The position numbers and the translations under genes are program-made. This document shows positions 26,240 through 36,379 of a stretch of DNA of 64,000 nucleotides, in pieces; the first letter of the stretch is position 1, and each line of letters begins with the position of its first letter. The stretch is taken from assembly GCA_959599095.1 (NCBI GenBank), contig CAUGGC010000011.1, positions 1 to 64,000 on the forward strand, in the 5' to 3' direction. Under the pieces are notes generated by a model that did no database searches, was not told the origin of the DNA, and saw only the letters and a program-made list of their open reading frames with translations. The stretch is from an uncultured Collinsella sp. GTDB taxonomy: Bacteria; Actinomycetota; Coriobacteriia; Coriobacteriales; Coriobacteriaceae.

Positions 26240-26373
26240 TTGTGCAACGATTAGTTATGCCCCCTCACACCTCTTGTTGCTACCGTTGCCCGATATGTTC
26301 GCGCGGCGTCGTCGGTACGCGCGAGGCGGTCATTACAATTGGCATCGTGCAGCGATTTAGGGGGGACGTTTTG

Positions 26374-28170
26374 GTGTCTGAACAGGCAAATGTTGATTGT
26401 GCTGCTGGCTTTGGCGTGCGCTTGATCGGCTGTGCCGACGATGCGGTTTTGCCCATTGGCATGCACGACTATGCGGAGGCCCTTGGTTGCTGCATGCTGG
26501 TTGACAAGACCATGTTTATTGCCGATGTGTTGGACTGCGACGCGTCCGTTGTGGTGTGCTGTCGACCCGAGGGTTTTGGCAAGAGCATGAACTTGTCGAT
26601 GCTCAGGGCTTTTCTGGAGCGTCCAGCGGTCGGTCGCTCTGGTCAGCGTTTGTTTGCCGATGCTCAGATTTGGGATGCGAACGGCGGGCGCTATCGGGAT
26701 GAGTATGCTTGCTATCCGGTGATATCGCTGGACTTTTCTGGCGCTGCGAGGCGTGGCCTCGCTGTTGCCGGCGTCGTGCGCGATGCCCTTTCGGGCGAGT
26801 GCGCTCGCTTGTTGGCGCTCTTGGAGGCTCCGGATTTAGCTCGAGATAAGGTGCGTCACATCGAACGTGTCGCGCGTGGCGTGGCGAGCGCGGACGAGAT
26901 TGACTCGGTGCTCGGTGTGCTTATAGAGCTGCTGGAGATTGCCTGCGATGACCAGGTTGTATTGCTCGTTGATGGGTACGATGCGGCGTGGTCTCGCCAT
27001 GCGAGCGCGAGGGACGCTTCCGACGCCGATCCGGCAGAACTACTTGACCGTGTGCTGTTTGACGCCATTGCTGCCGCGGGCCATTCGCTACGTTTTGCTT
27101 GTCTGATGGGGGAGCGTCCCAATCCTGCCGAAGCGGCGCTTTCTTCGCGCAGTTGCTCGTATTGTCTGTCGACGCCGCTTTCGACGTGGTGTGACCGTTG
27201 GTTCGGCTTTTCGGATGCCGAGGTCGAGGCTCTTTTGAATCATGCTGGACGCGAGGAATACCTGGATGATGCGCGTGAATGGCTCGAGGGATATCGGTTT
27301 GGTAGGGCCTATTGCTCGAGTTCAGAGCGTGTGATCGGTTTTCTGGGCCGAGGCTGCACGGCGCCTGTGCGTGCCGATCTGTATGGATATGCCGATTGCC
27401 TGAGTAGGGTAGTTGCCGGGTGGAATCTCGACCGCCTTTCGGTCTTGTTTGATTTGCTCGAGGCCCATGGGTGCGCTGAGGTCCCGCTTTGTTTGGGCAC
27501 TGCAGAGCCAGATGTCTCGCCTGACGATGGCATGTGGACAGCGCTGTATCTGTCCGGTTTTCTCACGACGGATATGACTGAGGAGCCAGAGCATGGCGAT
27601 CGCCTCCGTGCTTTGCGATTGCCCAATAACGAGCTTCGCCAGGCCTTGCGTCTAGTGATTATTGAGTGGTTTGAGTGCGCTGCAGAAGACATTCGAGACG
27701 TCGATGTGTTTCGCGACGGGCTGTGCCATGGGAACGAGGATACCGTGAGGCGGGCGCTAAGCCGCATCTTGGGAGATGCGGGAATCGGCGAGACCGACCC
27801 AGATACGCCGCTGCCATATCATCTGCTCTTGCAGGGGCTCTGCTTTGGCTTGCCGGGCTATGCCAATCCTGCCTCGAGGCGAAAGTGTGGCGCGGATCGC
27901 TGGGACATCCAGGTTTTTCCCACGGGCGCCGTGTTCGACATAGCCGATACGATCGGTATGCTCGATGAACGTCCGCTGATAACGATCAACATGATGTATG
28001 ACCCCGGTGTGGATGCGCTGGGCCTGGAATTGCTGGCCGTGCAGGCGCTGCTCGACATAGAGCGCGACGGCATCGACGAAATCCGTGTGCCACGCCCCGC
28101 CATTGGACGCATGCGCTGGGGCTTTGGCTTTGACGGGCAGCGTGTGTCCGTGGTGTGCCAGCGGTTATAG
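26374..28170 (+). CDS. AAA-ATPase-like / DUF1703-type protein
   Basis: Starting at the GTG at 26374 (AGGGGGG 8 bases before) the product is 598 residues. It has the modified Walker A of the AAA-ATPase_like family (CRPEGFGKSMNLSML, normally RPRRFGKT), a Walker B-like VVLLVDGYDAAW, a middle region with WFGFSDAEVEALL and EGYRFGRAYCSS, and a C-terminal part that should be a PD-(D/E)XK-like fold but with poorly conserved catalytic residues. These proteins are abundant in gut bacteria with unknown role. A lone gene; unusually rich in Cys and in Arg. Confidence 0.82.
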   Translation: MSEQANVDCAAGFGVRLIGCADDAVLPIGMHDYAEALGCCMLVDKTMFIADVLDCDASVVVCCRPEGFGKSMNLSMLRAFLERPAVGRSGQRLFADAQIWDANGGRYRDEYACYPVISLDFSGAARRGLAVAGVVRDALSGECARLLALLEAPDLARDKVRHIERVARGVASADEIDSVLGVLIELLEIACDDQVVLLVDGYDAAWSRHASARDASDADPAELLDRVLFDAIAAAGHSLRFACLMGERPNPAEAALSSRSCSYCLSTPLSTWCDRWFGFSDAEVEALLNHAGREEYLDDAREWLEGYRFGRAYCSSSERVIGFLGRGCTAPVRADLYGYADCLSRVVAGWNLDRLSVLFDLLEAHGCAEVPLCLGTAEPDVSPDDGMWTALYLSGFLTTDMTEEPEHGDRLRALRLPNNELRQALRLVIIEWFECAAEDIRDVDVFRDGLCHGNEDTVRRALSRILGDAGIGETDPDTPLPYHLLLQGLCFGLPGYANPASRRKCGADRWDIQVFPTGAVFDIADTIGMLDERPLITINMMYDPGVDALGLELLAVQALLDIERDGIDEIRVPRPAIGRMRWGFGFDGQRVSVVCQRL

Positions 28171-28190
28171 GGGATGACGAAAGCCCTTTA

Positions 28191-29210
28191 CTACTCCGCG
28201 TCCTTCATGGGCGGCATGGGCTTCCAGTTGGGATCATTGATGATCTTGCGGGCGTCCTTCATGCCGCGGCGCAGCGCCGGAATGCCGGTCTTAAAGCACT
28301 TATCGACCGCAGCCAGGCGAATGAATTCCTTGCAGAAGGTCGCGGCATTGCCCAGACGGAACAGCACAGGGTGGTAGTCGCCGTAGATCTGCATATAGCG
28401 TGCCAGATAACCGCGGTTGCGCATGATGTAGTAGCGGTTGGTGTCGCTCGTGGAGTTGAGTTGGCGCTTACCGGCGATGTCCCAGTTAGAGACAGCGCGG
28501 GCGCGCTTGAGCACCACGTCGGCAACAACGGCGGCAGGGAAGTGCTGGCTGGCCACGTAGCCGTAGCAGGCATCGTCGCCGTAGATAAAGAAGCGCGCGT
28601 CGGGCAGGCCAATCTTGTCGACCACGCGGCGCGAGAACATGCCGCCCTCAAAGCACAGTTGGTTCATGGTGCGGTAGCCCTCGGGGCCTAGATCCCACTT
28701 AGCGATGGGGTTAGGGATGCCGAGTGAAAGGATGAGTTGGTACTGCCAAAAGAAGGCGCCGCCGTCAAAGTCTAGGCGCGAACCCTGGATGACATCGTAG
28801 CGGTCGGTCCACTTGGCAAGACGCTCGATGCCTTCGGGGATGACGAGCACGTCGTCGTCCATCACCCAGAACCACTGGGCGCCCAGGTCGTAGGCGCATT
28901 TGGTGCCAGCGGAGAAGCCACCTGCACCGCCGCCGTTTTCGAGCTGTGGTGCGTAGATGACGCGGTCAGTGCCGCCCTTCGCGTCGGGCTGTTCGATGTC
29001 GGTGCCCCACAGGTTGGCCAGGCGCTCGTTGAATGCGGTGCACATGGCCTCGGTCTCACGCGAATTCTCGTTATCGACGATCACGATGCGCCAGGGCGCT
29101 GCCGTAAGCTCGGTCATGGAGTCGAACAAGTTGGCCAGGAGTTCCTGGCGCTTGTACGTAACGACGACAATGGCGAGCTTATCGATGGGAGCGGGAAGGG
29201 TTGAAGGCAT
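28191..29210 (-). CDS. Family 2 glycosyltransferase, GlfT2/rhamnosyltransferase-like
   Basis: 339 residues from the ATG at 29210. The N-terminal GT-A fold shows IVVVTYKRQELLANLF, NGGGAGGFSAG and the metal-binding WFWVMDDDV. The pattern NGGGxGGFxxG with DDD is that of galactofuranosyl- and related transferases that use UDP-Galf or dTDP-Rha. It is divergent from the five-gene glycosyltransferase operon. AAAGGA is 11 bases before the start, a bit far. Confidence 0.88.
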   Translation of the reverse strand: MPSTLPAPIDKLAIVVVTYKRQELLANLFDSMTELTAAPWRIVIVDNENSRETEAMCTAFNERLANLWGTDIEQPDAKGGTDRVIYAPQLENGGGAGGFSAGTKCAYDLGAQWFWVMDDDVLVIPEGIERLAKWTDRYDVIQGSRLDFDGGAFFWQYQLILSLGIPNPIAKWDLGPEGYRTMNQLCFEGGMFSRRVVDKIGLPDARFFIYGDDACYGYVASQHFPAAVVADVVLKRARAVSNWDIAGKRQLNSTSDTNRYYIMRNRGYLARYMQIYGDYHPVLFRLGNAATFCKEFIRLAAVDKCFKTGIPALRRGMKDARKIINDPNWKPMPPMKDAE

Positions 29211-29372
29211 GGGGCAATATATCCTTTCACGCGCGGCGGGTGAGTGCAGCGCGGAAGCTATCGAATACGTCCTTGGGACTGTCCTATTGTAAAGGCTCGG
29301 CGCACCTTGGCGGCAAGCTTTGAATAAAACGCAGGAACCTGCCATGGGCCCGCCGCATGACGTGGGGCCGCT

Positions 29373-29402
29373 TTGCCCGCAAGAGGCTCCATAGATTATA
29401 TA
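29373..29402 (+). promoter_or_regulatory. Candidate promoter of the glycosyltransferase operon
   Basis: TTGCCC (29373-29378) and TATATA (29397-29402), spaced 18 bases, point to the gene at 29467. The rest of the 29211-29466 gap shows nothing else. Confidence 0.45.
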
Positions 29403-29466
29403 AACGCCCGCTGGCGCGCTGGCCCTTTGATACCATGAAACGACAGGTATTTCCTAAGGAGCACAT

Positions 29467-30570
29467 TTGTCTACTAACGCCTCTGGCAGCCCTGTTCTGT
29501 CGCTGCTTATTCCCATTTACAATGTTCAGCGCTACCTGCGCGAGTGTCTTGATTCCGCCCTGGCGCAGACGCTCAAGGATATTGAGATCATCTGCATTAA
29601 CGACGGGTCGACCGATAACTCGCCGGCGATTATCCGCGAGTATATGGAGCGCGATGGGCGCGTCAAGATGATCGACAAGGCCAACAGCGGCTACGGCGAC
29701 TCGATGAACCGCGGCCTGGAGATGGCACGCGGCGAGTACGTGGGTATCTTGGAGTCCGATGACTTTATGGCGCCCGACGCGCTGGAGAAGCTTGTGTCGG
29801 CGGCCGAGGGCTGCAATGCCGACTTTGCGAAGGCGAACTTTGACTTCTACTGGTCCAAGCCCGAGGAGCGCCGCTCGCTGCACGAGATGTTTAAGCCCAA
29901 AGACTGCGGCAAACCGGTGCACCCAAGCGACACGACACAGTTCTTTAAGCAAAAGCCCTCGATTTGGTCGGCCGTCTACCGTCGCGATTTTCTTGAGCGC
30001 AACGGCATCAAGTTCTTGCCGACCCCGGGTGCCTCTTTCCAGGACACGTCGTTTGCCTTTAAGGTGATCGCGTGCGCCGACAAGGCCGTTTACCTGCACG
30101 ATGCCGTACTTTCGTATCGCCAGGACAACGAGAACTCCTCGGTCAATTCTTCGGCCAAGGTCTTTTGCGTCAATGCCGAATATGCCGAGATCGAGCGCTG
30201 GATCCGAGAGGATTACGCTCGCAATCACGCAAGTGATGACGTCGCGCGCATGCTCAAGTTCAATCAACTTATTAAGTACGATTCGTACATGTGGAACTAC
30301 GTGCGCCTGGCGCCTAAGTTCTATAAAGAGTTCCTGGTCCAGATGACCAAGGAGTTCCAGGCCTCCTTGGACGCAGGAGACTTTTCGCTGGACGACCTTA
30401 AGCCGTGGAAGCGCGCGAATCTTGCTGCGATCCTCAAAGACCCTGAAGCTTGGGTGGACGAGCACCCGCACTTTGCGACGGACGGCGCCCTGGGACGCGC
30501 CAAATACTACGCCTCGGTTGGAGGCCCAGGCGTGGTCGCCGCCTTCCTCATCGAATCGCTGAGGGGGTAG
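29467..30570 (+). CDS. Family 2 glycosyltransferase
   Basis: 367 residues from a TTG start with AAGGAG 6 bases before. GT-A motifs: LSLLIPIYNVQRYLRE, IICINDGSTDNSP, GYGDSMNRGLEMARGEYVGILESDDF (the DxD-like ESDD). The C-terminal 150 residues (SYRQDNENSSVNSS, WNYVRLAPKFYKEF) are shared with the gene at 31694. Likely adds a sugar to a surface polysaccharide. First gene of an operon of five. Confidence 0.92.
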   Translation: MSTNASGSPVLSLLIPIYNVQRYLRECLDSALAQTLKDIEIICINDGSTDNSPAIIREYMERDGRVKMIDKANSGYGDSMNRGLEMARGEYVGILESDDFMAPDALEKLVSAAEGCNADFAKANFDFYWSKPEERRSLHEMFKPKDCGKPVHPSDTTQFFKQKPSIWSAVYRRDFLERNGIKFLPTPGASFQDTSFAFKVIACADKAVYLHDAVLSYRQDNENSSVNSSAKVFCVNAEYAEIERWIREDYARNHASDDVARMLKFNQLIKYDSYMWNYVRLAPKFYKEFLVQMTKEFQASLDAGDFSLDDLKPWKRANLAAILKDPEAWVDEHPHFATDGALGRAKYYASVGGPGVVAAFLIESLRG

Positions 30571-30576
30571 GTCGGC

Positions 30577-31617
30577 ATGGGAGAGGCCTCGTGTCCTAAA
30601 GCTACCATTGTCGTCCCTGTTTACAACTCTGCGCGCTCCATTCAGCGATGTCTCGATTCGCTGTTGGCCCAGTCCGAGCGCTCGATTCAGGTTGTCTGCG
30701 TCAACGACGGTTCGACTGATGATTCGTTGAACGCGTTGCGCCAGATCGCGCAGGCCGACGATCGCGTACTGGTGATTGACCAGGAAAACGTGGGCGTCTC
30801 GTGCGCTCGAAATGCCGGTATCGATGCTGCCGAGGGCGAGACCGTCTTTTTTGTGGACGCCGACGATTACATCGATGCCCAGACGGTCGAGCGCGTGTTG
30901 CATGTCATGGAGTCTGCGGATGCCGAGGCCGCCGTTTTTGGCGGCGTCTGTGAACCTGCCGATGCTGCCCCCAAACGCGTCCAGCAACTCATGAGCCCCA
31001 AAGCTGGTATCTTCGGCGCCCGTGATCCCCAACTGCTGTTCCATTCGAATGCGCAGCCCTATGCCTGCCGTGCGGCTTTTTCGCGCGAGCTGCTCAATCG
31101 CGAAGACATTCGCTTCGCCCCCGGTTTGGCTTTGGGCGAGGACGTCGTCTTCCAATTTGCGGCTTATGCGCTTGCCCGTAAGACCGTCGTCATGCCGGAC
31201 AAGTTCTACCACTACGTGATGGAGAGCGAATCGGCGACGCACGAGTTCAACAGTGCCGAGGCTCGCGCCAAAAAGCTTGACGCCCACATGAGGATGCTCG
31301 AGGAGGTCTTGGAGGACTGGGCGGCCTACGGTCTTTTGGACCTGTGCCCCGGCGAGCTGATAACTTGGTTTTTAGACCTAATTGTGTTCGACCTGGCGCG
31401 CTTGGATTCCGATGACTTCCATCGCGTGGCGGCTCGCGTCAACATGGACCTCACGACGTTTTTGGGAACGGAGTGGGCGGATATGCCTGCTAAGGGCGCC
31501 GTTCGCCGTGTTGCCCACAAGCTCGTTGCGGCGACCTCGGGCGTTTCGATGGCAGACGCCACGCTGTTCTATCTTTCGACTCGCGGTCTCAAAGCCTGCC
31601 TGGAGCGCTTTCTCTAA
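30577..31617 (+). CDS. Family 2 glycosyltransferase
   Basis: 346 residues: ATIVVPVYNSARSIQRCLDS, VVCVNDGSTDDS, VSCARNAGIDAAEGETVFFVDADDY with the DADD metal site. The C-terminal half (GEDVVFQFAAYAL, FYHYVMESESATH) fits transferases of the wall-polysaccharide type. 6 bases after the preceding gene; ATG with a GGGGG-rich upstream stretch. Confidence 0.92.
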   Translation: MGEASCPKATIVVPVYNSARSIQRCLDSLLAQSERSIQVVCVNDGSTDDSLNALRQIAQADDRVLVIDQENVGVSCARNAGIDAAEGETVFFVDADDYIDAQTVERVLHVMESADAEAAVFGGVCEPADAAPKRVQQLMSPKAGIFGARDPQLLFHSNAQPYACRAAFSRELLNREDIRFAPGLALGEDVVFQFAAYALARKTVVMPDKFYHYVMESESATHEFNSAEARAKKLDAHMRMLEEVLEDWAAYGLLDLCPGELITWFLDLIVFDLARLDSDDFHRVAARVNMDLTTFLGTEWADMPAKGAVRRVAHKLVAATSGVSMADATLFYLSTRGLKACLERFL

Positions 31618-31693
31618 TTCCAAGCGCTGCCGCGCCCGCCGCAACTCGGCTGCTAAAATAACCCTGTTACACGCTATTCAACAGGAGGTTCTC

Positions 31694-32812
31694 TTGCAGA
31701 ACTCTGATACCCCTAAAGTTTCGCTGCTTGTTCCCATCTGCAATGTTGAGCGCTACCTGCGCGAGTGCCTCGATTCCGCCGTGGCGCAGACGCTCAAGGA
31801 CATCGAGATCATCTGCATCAACGACGGTTCTACCGATAGTTCGCCAGATATCATCCGCGAGTACATGGAGCGCGACCCCCGTGTAAAGATGATCGACAAG
31901 GCCAACAGCGGCTACGGCGACTCGATGAACCGCGGCCTGGAGATGGCGCGCGGCGAGTACGTGGGCATCCTTGAGTCCGACGACTTTATGTTTGAGGATT
32001 CGCTCCAAAAGCTGGTCGCCAAGGCCGATGCTGAGCATGCCGATGTCGTTAAGGGCGACTTTTACCTGTATTGGTCCACGCCCAGCGAGCGCCGTGAGCT
32101 GTTTGGAATTATCGACGAGCATATGACGGGCGCCGCGTATCGCCCCGTCGATCGCCCGGGCATCTTCTACCGCAAACCTTCCATTTGGTCGGCTATCTAT
32201 CGGCGCGAGTTCCTCAACGACAATCAGATTCGGTTCCTTCCCACGCCGGGCGCCTCGTATCAGGACGCCGGCTTTAACTTTAAGGTTTGGGCTTGCGCCG
32301 AGCGTGCCGCGTTTATTGCGGACCCCATTTTGTGCTATCGCCAGGATAACGAGAAGAGCTCCGTTAATTCGCCCAACAAGGTGTTTTGCGTGTGCGACGA
32401 GTATGTCGAGATGCAGCGCTTTTTGGACGAGCGTCCCGAGCTCAAGGCTCAGCTTCAGGGCATTTTAATGCGCATGAAGGTCGATACGTACCGTTGGAAT
32501 GATGAGCGCTTGGTCGATGAACTGCGCGAGCAGTTTTGGAAGAAAGCCTCGTCCGAGCTCAAGGCCGATTGGGATGCCGGTCGCTTTGACCTGTCGCTGT
32601 TTGATCCGCGTGGCGAGACCGACTTGCGTCTGATGGTCAAGTCGCCCCGCGCCTATATCGATTCGCGCTTTGACTTTAAGAAGCCGGGCAAGCTCAATAC
32701 GTTTAAGCATTACTTTAAGATTGGCGGCCTGTCGCTGGTCTGGCGCGTGCTGACGTATCAGCGCACCTACGGCGACAACCCGCACCCCGATGACGTTCCG
32801 GCCGCACAGTAG
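31694..32812 (+). CDS. Family 2 glycosyltransferase, paralogue of the gene at 29467
   Basis: The frame is open from 31382, but AGGAGG at 31683 sets the start at the TTG at 31694, giving 372 residues (MQNSDTPK). Over the first 100 residues it is nearly the same as the product of 29467 (YLRECLDSA, KDIEIICINDGSTD, VKMIDKANSGYGDSMNRG, YVGILESDDFM), and then diverges in the acceptor-binding half while keeping SYRQDNE-like CYRQDNEKSSVNSP. Both genes use TTG. A duplication followed by change of specificity is likely. Confidence 0.92.
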   Translation: MQNSDTPKVSLLVPICNVERYLRECLDSAVAQTLKDIEIICINDGSTDSSPDIIREYMERDPRVKMIDKANSGYGDSMNRGLEMARGEYVGILESDDFMFEDSLQKLVAKADAEHADVVKGDFYLYWSTPSERRELFGIIDEHMTGAAYRPVDRPGIFYRKPSIWSAIYRREFLNDNQIRFLPTPGASYQDAGFNFKVWACAERAAFIADPILCYRQDNEKSSVNSPNKVFCVCDEYVEMQRFLDERPELKAQLQGILMRMKVDTYRWNDERLVDELREQFWKKASSELKADWDAGRFDLSLFDPRGETDLRLMVKSPRAYIDSRFDFKKPGKLNTFKHYFKIGGLSLVWRVLTYQRTYGDNPHPDDVPAAQ

Positions 32813-32824
32813 GAGCGAGTGACT

Positions 32825-33892
32825 ATGGCTAACCCCAAGATTTCCGTTGTCGTTCCTATCTATAAAGTGGAGGAGTGCCTGGCCTGGTGCCTGGACTCCC
32901 TGCTTGCGCAGGACATGCCCGATTGGGAGGGCGTGCTGGTCAACGATGGCTCGCCGGATGGCTCGCGCGATATTGCGGCCGCCTATTGCGAAAAAGACGC
33001 GCGCTTCACGCTGGTCGATAAGCCCAATGGCGGCCTGTCGAGTGCGCGTAATGCAGGCATCGCTGCGTCCACGGCGCCTATCGTCGCGTTTTTGGATTCC
33101 GACGACCGCTTTACGCCCGATGCATGCCGCGTGATCGTCGATGCCTTTGAGCGCGAGCGCTGTGATGTTTTGACCTTTGGTGCGAATCCGTATCCGCTGG
33201 AGGCGGGGTATCCGTGGCTTAACTATGTGCTGAGCCCGCGCGATGTGTCGTTTGAAGGCTATAGCTCCGACCTACTGTTTAAGGAAGCATCTCGCCCCTT
33301 TGCATGGCGCACCGCCTGCAAGCGTGAGTTTTTGCTGGGCAACGGGATCGTGTTCGACGAAACCGTTAAGTATGGCGAGGACCAGGTCTTCGATTTTGCC
33401 GTGTACGGTCGCTCGCGCAAGACCGCGCTTATTTCGAACAAGCTGTATGACTACCGCGTGGCGCGCAAGGGTTCGCTCATGGACACCATGCGCTACGACG
33501 ACGAGACGCGCCTGCTGGAGCACGTGAAGATTTACTCCGCGGTGCTGGCTGACTGGCAGCGCGACGGTCTCGATGTCCAGCATGCCGAGGACCTGGCGTA
33601 CTTCCTATGCGATCTGGTGCTGTACGATGCGCTCAGGTTGCTGGGTTCGGACTGCGGCAAGGTGTTTGCTGCCGTTGCCATGGCGCTTGCCGGTTCTGCT
33701 GTGGGCAGCGATGCTGCGCTTGCACAATGTGCCCCGTCTGTTGCCGCTATGGTGCGCGCGGCGCTTACCAGTAAGGCCCCCAATGCCCGTGCGTGCAAAA
33801 AGCTCATGTTCGATTACGACGTCTTGAGGTTTGGGCGTCTGGGTGCCTGCAAGCGCATGGCGGCGAACGCCCTGGGAAAGCGAGAAGTGTAG
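32825..33892 (+). CDS. Family 2 glycosyltransferase
   Basis: 355 residues with ISVVVPIYKVEECLAWCLDS, GVLVNDGSPDGSRD, GGLSSARNAGIAAS and FLDSDDRF. An in-frame GTG two codons upstream (32819) is too close to the AGGAG site, so ATG at 32825 is preferred. C-terminal region KYGEDQVFDFAVYG matches acceptor-side motifs of the other cluster genes. Its stop is immediately followed by the ATG of the next gene. Confidence 0.91.
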   Translation: MANPKISVVVPIYKVEECLAWCLDSLLAQDMPDWEGVLVNDGSPDGSRDIAAAYCEKDARFTLVDKPNGGLSSARNAGIAASTAPIVAFLDSDDRFTPDACRVIVDAFERERCDVLTFGANPYPLEAGYPWLNYVLSPRDVSFEGYSSDLLFKEASRPFAWRTACKREFLLGNGIVFDETVKYGEDQVFDFAVYGRSRKTALISNKLYDYRVARKGSLMDTMRYDDETRLLEHVKIYSAVLADWQRDGLDVQHAEDLAYFLCDLVLYDALRLLGSDCGKVFAAVAMALAGSAVGSDAALAQCAPSVAAMVRAALTSKAPNARACKKLMFDYDVLRFGRLGACKRMAANALGKREV

Positions 33893-36379
33893 ATGAGTAT
33901 CAAGCGTTTGGCACTTTGCCGCAGTCAGGGCCGTCTGTTTGTGCTGCTTCGTTTTGCCGGTCAGGATGTCGCTGCGCTTATTGAGCAGGAGGGTTCTCAA
34001 GCGTTTGCCCATGCGACGACGAGCGGTTCTTGTGTGCCGTCGCTGGTGCTCCCGGTCGATCATGGCCGTGTGCTGGCGCTTTGCCCTTCCGTTTCCGATT
34101 ACGAGCGCGAGCTCGCTGTCTTGGTGCTTCCGTTTTTGGATGACTCGTCGATGGATGTCGTTTTTGCATCCGATGGCCAAAGGTTGGGCTCCATTCGCCT
34201 TGATAGCCGCGTGGCCAAGCTGGAATCCAAGATTAACTACAAAGCAAAGCCTTCGCTGTGCGCGCTTATCCGCGATGCGCAGCGTGGCGAATGCTGCGGT
34301 CGCTACGAGATCGATGCCATTCGCTATTTGCCGGCAGACGCCGGCGCGGTGTGGCGCTATGAGGTTACCTGGGCTGGAGACCCCCAGTGCGCACCTGAGC
34401 TCCAGATCTTTGATACGCATATGAATGCCATCGATGTCACCGTGCATGTGTTTGAATCGCAGGTCGATGTTCCCCAGCGCAACGGTTGCCGCGTCAATAA
34501 AACGTATCTGAGTGTTGAGATGCCTCAGGATATACGAGATTTTGTCGCGATCGTGAACGATCCCACAGAGCGGATCCAAAGCGGGTTTTGCGCCATGGAT
34601 GGTCGCCTGTACAACGGCATGTTCGATGACAGCTGGAACCGCATGAAGGACGCGCGTGCAGACGACGCAGCTTATCGACGTTGGTTTGAGCAACATCGCG
34701 CAAAGCCGGGCGATTTGGCGTGCCAGCGTGTCGCTTCGGCGGCCTTTGCCTATAGACCGCTCGTGAGCATTGTGGTGCCGTGCTACAAGACTGATCGGGT
34801 CTACCTGCGCGAGCTGCTGGACTCGGTGCTAGTCCAGAGCTATGACAACTGGGAATTGCTGCTTATGGACGCCTCGCCCGAATGGGATGCGGTGGCCAAT
34901 CTTGCAGCAAGTGCCAACGATGAGCGCGTTCGTCGCATTGAGCTGCCCGGCAACGGCGGCATTGTGCTCAACACCAACGCTGGTATTCAGCAGGCGGCTG
35001 GAGACTACATCGCGTTCTTGGACCATGACGACATTCTGGAACCGGACGCGTTATTCCAGTATGTTTCCGCGCTGAATAAGGCGGCCGAGGGCGAGCGCCC
35101 CCAGGTCCTGTTCTGCGACGAGGACATGTTTCAGAAAACGGGGGAGTGGGGTCAGCCGGTCTTTAAGACCAAGCTCAACGCCGACCTGCTCTATAGCCAT
35201 AACTGTGTGACGCATTTCCTGATGGTGGAGAAGGCGCTCATCGATTACATTGGCATGTCCCCAGAAGACGTTGCGGGTGCCCAGGACTACGACCTGACGC
35301 TTCGCTGTCTTGCAGCGGGCGCGCGCTTTGAGCATGTTGCGCACGTGCTGTATCACTGGCGCGTTCATCCGGGATCGACCGCCGATGGCTCTGCCGATAG
35401 CAAGCCGTATGCTATTGAAGCCGGGCGCCTTGCGCTTCAGCGCCACTTTAACACGCTGGGCATTTGCGGAACGGTCGAGGAGACCGAGACGCCGTTTGTC
35501 TATCGCATGCGCTATGCGCTGCCGGAGCCTGCGCCGCTGGTGAGCATTGTGATTCCCACCAAGGACCACGTTGAGACGCTCGATGCCTGTGTGATGTCGA
35601 TTGCCCAGAAGGCCACGTATGCCAACTATGAGATCGTCTTGGTGGAGAACAACAGCGAAGCCCCGGATACGTTTGCGTATTACGAAACCCTGCCGGAACG
35701 CGTGGCTTCAGCATCAGAAGGCAAGGGCATCGCGCGCGTTGTGTACTGGCCGGGCGAGTTCAATTACTCTCAGATCATCAATTTTGGTGTGAAGCACGCC
35801 AAGGGCGACTACCTGCTGCTGCTCAACAACGATACCGAGGTCATAAGCCCCGACTTTATCGAAGAGATGATGGGCTATCTGCAACGTCCCGATGCGGGCG
35901 TGGTGGGTGCCAAGCTCTACTTTGCCGATCATCTGGTGCAGCACGCTGGCATTGTGGTTGGCGTGCGCGGCGCACTTGCCCATGCCAACCAGGACTTCTC
36001 GGCAAAGCGCGAGGGCTATCTTGCCCGCGCTGTGCGCCCGGGCAACTTTAGCGCCGTGACGGGTGCCTGCCAGATGGTGCGACGCGACGTATTTGAGCAG
36101 GTTGGAGGCTACAACGAGGAATTCGCCGTCGGTTTTAACGACGCAGACTTTTGCCTGCGCGTGTGGGAGGCGGGCTTCCGCACCATCTTTACGCCCTATG
36201 CCGAGCTGTATCACTACGAGTTCACCTCGCGTGGCAGGGAAGAGGCCAACGAGGAAAAGCTGCGCCGCTGGAAGCGCGAGCAAGCGCTGTTCATGCAGCG
36301 CTGGCCTGAGTTCTTCTTGACGGGCGATTCATGGTTGGGGCCGAACTTGTCCTCCGACAGTGAGTACTTCTCGTTTTAG
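33893..36379 (+). CDS. Large glycosyltransferase with two GT2 domains
   Basis: 828 residues. Residues 1 to about 270 form an N-terminal beta-rich region (contains LESKINYKAKPSLC). The first GT2 domain (about 285-480) has VSIVVPCYKTDRVYL and FLDHDDILEPDA; the second (about 545-800) has VSIVIPTKDHVETLD, EFNYSQIINFG, LLLNNDTEVI and FNDADFCLRVWEAG. This layout is shared with the 60903-63329 gene and with known polymerising or dual-specificity transferases of rhamnan/wall polysaccharides. Last gene of the five-gene operon. Confidence 0.92.
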   Translation: MSIKRLALCRSQGRLFVLLRFAGQDVAALIEQEGSQAFAHATTSGSCVPSLVLPVDHGRVLALCPSVSDYERELAVLVLPFLDDSSMDVVFASDGQRLGSIRLDSRVAKLESKINYKAKPSLCALIRDAQRGECCGRYEIDAIRYLPADAGAVWRYEVTWAGDPQCAPELQIFDTHMNAIDVTVHVFESQVDVPQRNGCRVNKTYLSVEMPQDIRDFVAIVNDPTERIQSGFCAMDGRLYNGMFDDSWNRMKDARADDAAYRRWFEQHRAKPGDLACQRVASAAFAYRPLVSIVVPCYKTDRVYLRELLDSVLVQSYDNWELLLMDASPEWDAVANLAASANDERVRRIELPGNGGIVLNTNAGIQQAAGDYIAFLDHDDILEPDALFQYVSALNKAAEGERPQVLFCDEDMFQKTGEWGQPVFKTKLNADLLYSHNCVTHFLMVEKALIDYIGMSPEDVAGAQDYDLTLRCLAAGARFEHVAHVLYHWRVHPGSTADGSADSKPYAIEAGRLALQRHFNTLGICGTVEETETPFVYRMRYALPEPAPLVSIVIPTKDHVETLDACVMSIAQKATYANYEIVLVENNSEAPDTFAYYETLPERVASASEGKGIARVVYWPGEFNYSQIINFGVKHAKGDYLLLLNNDTEVISPDFIEEMMGYLQRPDAGVVGAKLYFADHLVQHAGIVVGVRGALAHANQDFSAKREGYLARAVRPGNFSAVTGACQMVRRDVFEQVGGYNEEFAVGFNDADFCLRVWEAGFRTIFTPYAELYHYEFTSRGREEANEEKLRRWKREQALFMQRWPEFFLTGDSWLGPNLSSDSEYFSF

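Noticed and set aside
26374..28170. Anti-phage defence ATPase-nuclease
   Set aside because: The fold fits the AAA-ATPase-like family, but the catalytic nuclease residues are not evident and no defence genes adjoin it.
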